From Benincasa hispida (taxonomy: Eukaryota > Streptophyta > Magnoliopsida > Cucurbitales > Cucurbitaceae): DNA of 64,000 bases. Under the pieces are notes generated by a model. That model saw nothing but the letters and a program-made list of their open reading frames with translations, ran no database searches and was not told the DNA's origin. The stretch covers positions 39,632,757 to 39,696,756 of the forward strand of contig NC_052350.1 of assembly GCF_009727055.1 (NCBI RefSeq), in the 5' to 3' direction. This document shows, piece after piece, positions 57,910 through 64,000 of this stretch (positions within the stretch are counted from its first letter, which is position 1; each line of letters begins with the position of its first letter). The position numbers and the translations under genes are program-made.

Positions 57910-58539
57910 GAAAGATTTTTGTAACTTGACTAAGATGCATTAGATTTCTACTCTCCGAAGAAATACGTGGTAAAGCATTCAAAAGTAATTATAATAGTTA
58001 CCACTTTTTAGAATTAGAAATATTTAAAAAGAATGGCAAACATTAAAAAAAAATTCTTAATACCCTTATTTATTGTAGAGTTATTCCTATTATACCCTTA
58101 GCTACAAATAAAAAAAAATCGTTTGATTGTGTGTTCCTAATCAATCTTCTCTCTCGATTTCTCAGTATCGATTTGTGCGCCTTCCTTTGGTGTTAGATTG
58201 AACATACAAAGTTGGATGATTTTGGTAAGAAATTAATTGTTCATGCTCTAACAATGCAAAGAAATTTATGGTTTTGCGATGAGATTTAGAGCAGCTTCAA
58301 AATTATGGACGTAATTGTAATTATGAAAGATTTGTAAGTTTTAACATTTGGTCTTCCACCCTTTATCTTGCAGCTTCTATGTGGAAATAAATGATGGAAT
58401 TTTTTCTTGCATTCTTTCTTGGGGTTTGATTCCTTTTGTTCTTTGCAAATATAGTATCGTTGATGGACTTATATGGATCTAAAATAAAAGTTATCTAATA
58501 TACAACGAAATTTGTTACTTACAATGTTAAAACAATTTT
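57910..58539 (+). other. Unassigned; possible leader with splice donor
   Basis: After CTTCTCTCTCGATTTCTC (about 58,146) the sequence looks like a leader, ending in a possible donor TTTTG|GTAAGAAA at about 58,222. No coding exon could be recognised downstream. Confidence 0.25.
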
Positions 58540-59035
58540 AAGAACATTAGAGATAAACACACAGAAATACAACAAGAACATAACATAGAGTTTGGTAATT
58601 CAGTTCGGTGCAATACCATCTACGTTTGAGGGGCATTGTGCTAGTGGAAAGATATTTTCACTAATATAAAATCAAGTGATTAAAATATTGTATTTATTTG
58701 TAAATGAACGATAATTACAGTGACACATAAATAGCCTAATTTGGTGTATAATCATTTAAGCTTTCCCTGAGTATGAGATTTTTCTTTAGTGAAACTTAGG
58801 CTCCCCTTGAGTGTGAGAATATTAGTAAACAATCACTTAGGCTTCCCTTAAGTGTGAAACTCCCTCTCAATGAACATTATGCTAAGTGTGTGATTCCCTC
58901 TCACCAAGAACTTTGTTTTTTCAGATTCAAATGAAGATCAATCAAACTTAGGCCCCTCTTAAGTTTGAAATCCCTTATAAATAACGAATAAAACTCAAGA
59001 AGATAGAGAACATATTATTCCAATTTGTTCGAGGA
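58540..59035. other. Old LTR-like sequence with degenerate ~40-70-bp repeats
   Basis: AATTCAGTTCGGTGCAATACC (about 58,595-58,615) resembles the wording near the R region of some plant copia LTRs. Then CTTAGGCTYCCCTTGAGTGTGAG-like units follow at about 58,757, 58,796, 58,836, 58,877 and 58,947. No coding sequence. Probably a remnant; family uncertain. Confidence 0.35.
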
Positions 59036-59865
59036 TGTCAAGACCTCAAACAAATAAATTTATAAACCGCTCTCAAGGGCTTGCAGGTTAGTGGGAGTAA
59101 GTTGTCTCCATAGGGAATCTTGAGATATTATAGTTAATTGATGAATTTGAACGGTCATAGGAAGGGGTTTGAGATTGTTTTGTTTCCAAGTGAATTTAAA
59201 TAGCATTAATGTAAAAGCATAATTAAAAGGGAGGTTTCAATTTGATTTGATTTAAAGGCCTAGCTTAGGGAATTCATATTTCATTCATTTGCTTGGCTGC
59301 TCATCGAACTCTACAGATAAATTTGCATGTTCAACTTTATTATTGACTCGTTTATTTGACTTTGGGATCAAAATTAACGCGCTAATGAATTAATCAATTT
59401 CATAATTAGTCTAAATGCTTAATTTATTGGTATCGGTAGAGGACTAATCAATTAAACACCGCATCGAACCTAGGAAATCTAGCCAAGTTCATTAGTAATC
59501 GTAAGTAGCCCTAAATTACTATCAATTTGATCCCTGAACAATTTGTCATGCAATGTAGAAAAAGGATAATCTTAGACAACCTAAAATTTACATATAAGCC
59601 TGCTCTAATTTATACCTTATTGAAATTAACACATCATGCTCTAATTTAGCACTATTGCACGATGTTATCCTACAGCGCCCCGATGTTACGGTGTTAGTAT
59701 ATAATCTTTTCTAGTTTTAGGGTTTCGAGGGGAGCGACTTAGGAACAATTTTCAGAGCTTTTAGCTCGATTTTGGCCATTCTTGGCAAAAACCAATGGGA
59801 TTTCTTTTCATTATCTTAGTAATGAAGATTATGGCATCGATTCGAGATTCGATGATCGGCTAGAC
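59036..59865 (-). other. LTR-like remnant, left flank of solo LTR L
   Basis: CTTGCAGGTTAGTGGGAGTAAG with TCCATAGGGAATCTTGAG (about 59,080-59,125) and the following phrases recall minus-strand Tat/Athila-type LTRs (compare the start of the LTR at 22,679). No second LTR, primer site or coding domain was seen. Confidence 0.35.
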
Positions 59866-59870
59866 CCCAC

Positions 59871-61679
59871 TGATGGAACATAAAGAAGCATGCACAGTGG
59901 AAGAGATGAAATCAACAATGTTCTAATTGCAATAAAAACAAGAATAAACATGCAAAAGGATAGAAAATACAACCTTTGAAGACTCCATCACAAGTTTCCT
60001 CTCTCGTGCACGAACGACACCACCAACAGTAAATCCCGCTATTCTCCAGTTGAAGAACACGATTGTGGAACCATTTTGTTAGTGAAAATAGGGGAATTTC
60101 ACTATAGAAAGAAGGAGAGTAAAGATAAATGAGCTGGAAAATTATAGGTCAAAAGTTGAGGAAGCATTAATCTTGAAATTTAGAAAACAAAGCCTTTTGT
60201 AGAGAAAACACATGCAAAATGTCTTCCACCTCAAACTTCACTAACATATAATCTCTAGGTGTCAAGCTTGGAAATGCCACTTCAAAGTTTACTTAGTTAG
60301 TAGGAAAATCCAACAATTGGATTTTTCCACTAATTGATTGTTTTATTAAAAAAAAATGAAATATAATTTTAAAATTTTGAAAATTATTTAATCAAAACAA
60401 TTTCAATTACATAAAATAAACAAATTTAATATCATATATTAGATTGCTTAAGACACCTAGCTTTAATTAATTACATTAATCAAGTTTAAAAAATACTTTC
60501 ATGCTAATGATCAAGTATACTCTAAAAATAATTAATTAATAAATTAATTATTTAATTATAAATTATATCTCATATAAAATACAATTTTTCCTTAAGACCG
60601 AATTTGAACATTTCAAATTCTTACTTCACCTAGTTCTTCAATTTTTTCTGTATTGAGCTAGCAAGGAGACCTGATGGACCTATAGATCATGGACTCCAAC
60701 AATCCGAAACTAACCAGTCAAACTCTTTAACCTAGTTAATCAACATTCGTTACCTAACAGGACTGTCCACTATAACTTGTAGTTGCACTCCCCTCACTGT
60801 AGATATATTATGTGTCCATTTGATATATCCGTCATCAATAAGTTGATCCTTCACAGATTGTTTGTAACCTCAGTTAAGTCAAATACCGAAATACCCCTAA
60901 GTTACATCTTTTCTCCTTAAGTACCACTGTCCTTCTAATGAACAATTGATTTAGGATCATAATCACTAAATCCATTCCCTCTCAGGCCAACGAGAGGATG
61001 GGACCCCTTATTCAAGATCCGAGATCAGCCCTTAAGGGAACAACCTTTCTACTATCCCTAAAATGGGTAGGAGCGAATTCCATCTTACAAATTCTATGTC
61101 CCCAGCCATCTACCCGGTCTTATCCCGAAAATGGGAGGCATATTGAGCAACGACGTTGGGCTTACCCTCACCTATGCAGATCAAGGGACAATCGCGAATA
61201 AATAGGAGTTCATAGACAACTCAAAATTCAGATCAAGTTATCTAGGTCATCAAGAAGTGAAATTAATCAATGTTAACAGTAAATGATGTTAATACGCAAC
61301 AGTGATTATTTCGTGGTCTGTCTTACAAAATCTCGTCGTATAGAACACCCTCGCTCATATGTCTCTACATGAATGAAATGATCACATTTTTTATGACAGT
61401 TTACAACATTTGTAACAATCATAAAGCGGGCCGTATTCTATAGTATCTCCAGAAATAGGTATCCAACCTAATCCAAGTACTATAGACGATTTAGGCTATT
61501 TTACTCGAACTTGATCAAGTTTATGTCTCCACATAAAGTCCAAGTATTCATGAAAATAGCCAAGGGTTCGTAGTTTATTAGATTTAGAGTTATTAAAAAA
61601 TCAATAATACTTGTCTGAACAAACTTCATATATATTTATTGTTTACAAAACTACGAGTTTTAGGACATACAACCTAACA
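59871..61679 (-). mobile_element. Solo LTR, TGTTGGG family, copy L
   Basis: 1,809 bp on the minus strand, start TGTTAGGTTGTATGTCCTAA at 61,679 and end ...CATGCTTCTTTATGTTCCATCA at 59,871. CCCAC on both sides (59,866-59,870; 61,680-61,684), a perfect 5-bp duplication. It sits exactly where the CACTA terminal repeat begins. The 60,998-61,201 open frame is an antisense frame also seen in copies D and J. Confidence 0.88.
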
Positions 61680-61681
61680 CC

Positions 61682-61840
61682 CACATTATAAGAAATTTGG
61701 GCTTTAATGTCAATTAAAAAAACTAAGAATAGATGTATAATGTCGGTTAAAAAAAGTGGATCTTTAATATTGATTTTAAACTGACATTAAAGATATATTT
61801 TAATTAGACTACAATGTCGGTTTAAAACCGACATTTTAGA
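61682..61840 (+). repeat. CACTA terminal and subterminal repeats
   Basis: At least four copies of (A/T)AATGTC(G/A)(G/A)TT or its complement in 130 bp, two of them forming a 23-bp palindrome centred at about 61,822. In CACTA elements such subterminal repeats bind the transposase. Confidence 0.7.
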
Positions 61841-62059
61841 TGCCCATATATTTTTTTCCCTTTAGTAAAAAAAAATATCCTCTTTTTTTCATTTCTCTAT
61901 CTTTCTTCTCTCTCCCTTCTCACTTCTTTCCTCCAAACCCTCTTCCATTTGACCAAATCTCACATCTCTCCTTTCTCACTTAATTCGAGGAGAGGTGCAA
62001 ATCTCACCGCCATCAGCTCCATTCGTCAAATCCGTTCATAGAGGTGTTGGCATTCAGAT

Positions 62060-62400
62060 TTACGGTCATCTCGTCGCTGGCGTTCAAATCTGCAGTCATG
62101 CAGTCATATTTAAGGTTCACCTTGTCGCGGGCGTTAGATTTGTGGTCAACTCGTCTCGCTCGTGCGGTCAAATCTGCGGTTAGCTCATCGCCGACGTTTA
62201 GATCTACGGTCATGTAGTCATATGGTCAGATCTAAGGTTCACCTCTTTGTTAGCGTCAGATCTGCAGTCAGCTCGTCTTGCTCGTGCCGTCAGATTTGCG
62301 GTCACCGACACTTGTGCAGCTCTAAACATCTCGCTCGTGCAATCAGATATGAGGTTCACCTCGTCACTGGCGTTAGATCTGAAGATTTGATCATGGGTTT
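62060..62400 (+). repeat. GC-rich minisatellite, ~120-bp higher-order unit
   Basis: AGGTTCACCT begins a unit at about 62,113, 62,235 and 62,352 (spacings 121 and 117). Inside each unit are shorter related words: GTTAGAT(C/T)TG, GTCA(A/G)AT(C/T)TGCGGT, GCTCGTCT(C/T)GCTCGTGC, CGGTCATG. The open frames across it (61,995-62,183; 62,013-62,213 minus; 62,162-62,452) are products of the repeat, since the unit length and composition leave few stops. Confidence 0.8.
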
Positions 62401-62679
62401 TTCAGAATCGATCGTCTATTTGCCCGATCTACTCGTGGGTCTTCAAATCTAGTCGTGCAAGTTCGTGTTTCAGATTTGTTCCAATCTTCGAGTTCCGGGT
62501 CAGATCCGTTCAAGCTTGTGGATTGAGTGAAGCTCTTCACATTTTTTGTGTGGGTTGGTTGAGTTGTTTGCTTGCTCCAAAGGTAAAATTTTCGTTTTAT
62601 ATTTATTTTCAATTTAGTAATTTAAAGTTATTTCATTCACTTTGTTTTTATTCCAATGATTAAGCTTTTTGAGATTTTG

Positions 62680-62945
62680 AAATGTTGGAATAAAATTAGT
62701 TCAAGAATATGTGCTTGTTTGATAGTCTTGCATGGTGTGGTTCAAGTGTATATTATAACTTTTAAAAATATATATATATATATTATACCCTTTAATATTT
62801 TATTTGTTCTTTCGATTTTATTTTATAATTTAATATAAACAAATTTAGATATTGTTTTTTATTATGGTTCATAGGATTTGGAAGTGTTGAAATGAAAATT
62901 AGTTCAAGAATATGAACTTGTTTGATGGTCTTGTTTTCATCTTTT
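62680..62945 (+). repeat. Diverged direct repeat in intron-like DNA
   Basis: AAAATTAGTTCAAGAATATG then (T/A)(G)CTTGTTTGAT(A/G)GTCTTG occurs at about 62,692 and 62,896, 204 bp apart, each preceded by GTTG(G)AAT. Confidence 0.75.
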
Positions 62946-64000
62946 TATTTGGTGTTTAATGTGCTTATAGAATATTTTCTTGGGTTGTATTTTGATCTTG
63001 AGACTATTTTATTTATATTTTGTTTTGCTTGTCTCATGTTGATATAAACAAATTTAGGTCTTATTATTGATTATTGTTAAGTTCACAAGCTTAAGATTAC
63101 CTAATTTTCCTTGTTCTTGCTTGTCTCCATGAAATTCTTTTAAATATTACCTATATTCAATTTTTATATTGATTATCTGCTTTCTGATGATGTGTATTAG
63201 TTAACTAATTTAAAACTAAAATTAAATTCTTGGATTTGAAAGCTTTTGAGGTAGTTATCTAGATACATGTGTGTATATGCTTCATGCATTTAAGACTTGG
63301 GTGGGAGCAGTCAATAAAATGATAGAATTTAGGTGGGGGTTCCAAAGTTCCATGTTTGGTTTTAATCAAATTTGAGTGTGGTCACATTTTATTCTTTTGG
63401 CTAAGGTTTCTTTACTTAGAAATGTTATGACTCTCCAATTTGTACTCATATATTGCAATTTGTGCTCAAACTATTACGTAGTTAGTTTAAATATTATAGT
63501 TTTCTAGAAACTCTGGTAGTTTTGTTGAGAGAAGATTGTTATTTGAATATTGTGTTAGAAGTGCATTTCTTTGAACATGTCTCGAAGTAAAATTTTTTGA
63601 TATTGTTGTATAGTGATGTTATGCTGCCAAATTTTTTTTAAAGAATAGGAGTTATTAAAATTAATTACAGGTTAACATATGGTAATCTTTCCTAGGTGCT
63701 TTCTGTTCTTGATTCAAGATTTCATTGAAATTAACCTAGTTGGAGGGTGTGTTTCATAGAAGGTTTTACTTTTAAGATACTTTACAAAGTGTTATAATCA
63801 TTTTCTTGTGCAGGTATCTTTATGATCTTTGGGTTTGAAAGTGCATTACAAATTGATCAACTATGATGCATTTTCCAATTCTTTGTTACGTTCATCAATT
63901 TCTGGCAAATGTATTGAACTCAACTTTGTTAATGGCTGTTGTGATTGTTTGGTCAAATTGATACAACAATTTGTGCATGTGTTTTATTTCCTTTGTTAAC

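Larger units (their letters stand above)
61682..64000 (+). mobile_element. CACTA-type transposon end, running off the window
   Basis: CACATTATAAGAAATTTGGGC (61,682) resembles the usual plant CACTA end CACTACAAGAAATTTGGGC with two or three changes. It is followed by subterminal inverted words (TTTAATGTC, AATGTCGGTT, AAACTGACATTAAAG, and the palindrome AATGTCGGTTTAAAACCGACATT split across 61,811-61,833). A pyrimidine-rich leader (61,870-61,980), GC-rich minisatellite and a donor CAAAG|GTAAAATT at about 62,581 follow, then intron-like T-rich DNA to the window edge. No transposase domain is present in the window; the other end lies beyond 64,000. Confidence 0.65.

Noticed and set aside
61995..62452. 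Open frames on both strands across the GC-rich block near the right end
   Set aside because: Repeated peptide blocks follow from the ~120-bp minisatellite; opposite strands are equally open.
1..64000. tRNA, rRNA, snoRNA or organellar insertions
   Set aside because: None recognised by eye on either strand; the only tRNA-like strings are primer binding sites complementary to the tRNA-Asp 3' end.

Overview
This is plant nuclear DNA: very AT-rich and intron-like, with no credible single-copy protein-coding gene, and almost entirely transposable elements at different stages of decay. The families (Ty1/copia, Athila- and Tat-like Ty3/gypsy, gypsy solo LTRs of 2.4-3.6 kb, CACTA, Mutator-like foldback elements) are those of a eudicot. 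The palindromic TATCAGTGATAG-type motifs and the LTR family that opens TGTTGGGTTTTATGTCC remind me of cucurbit genomes; that is an inference from memory, not a database result. No rRNA, tRNA or CRISPR was seen.

Layout. 1-2,341: a promoter-like block (palindrome ATGGGCCCAT fused to a TATA box, pyrimidine-rich leader, good splice donor), then intron-like DNA with a ~220-bp tandem duplication. 2,372-3,721: minus-strand gypsy integrase relic. 4,000-7,974: old LTR-like DNA split by a solo LTR. 7,975-25,533: a nested stack. At its base is a non-autonomous minus-strand LTR element (13,753-24,013) with a tRNA-Asp primer site, a purine tract and one acidic ORF. It carries solo LTRs at 16,270-18,202 and 18,499-22,093 and is abutted by a solo LTR (7,975-13,752) that itself holds two more. 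25,534-26,579: AT-rich DNA.

26,580-52,985: two related copia elements lying tail to tail. The left copy (+) is broken by three solo LTRs, one holding a 9.6-kb Athila-like element and another holding a further solo LTR. The right copy (-) is compact. Both copies carry the same four premature stop codons, one of them replacing the catalytic glutamate of integrase, so they share an already dead ancestor. 52,986-59,870: AT-rich DNA with small foldback elements, including a 570-bp Mutator-like element with a perfect 9-bp target duplication. 59,871-61,679: another solo LTR, sitting at the tip of a CACTA element that runs off the right edge and carries a GC-rich ~120-bp minisatellite.

None of these units can be called functional. 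The value of the window is as a stratified record. One LTR family occurs ten times without any internal region, several copies with perfect 5-bp target duplications, which gives a clear relative order of events. Coordinates of old element ends are by eye; those with target duplications are reliable to a base or two.
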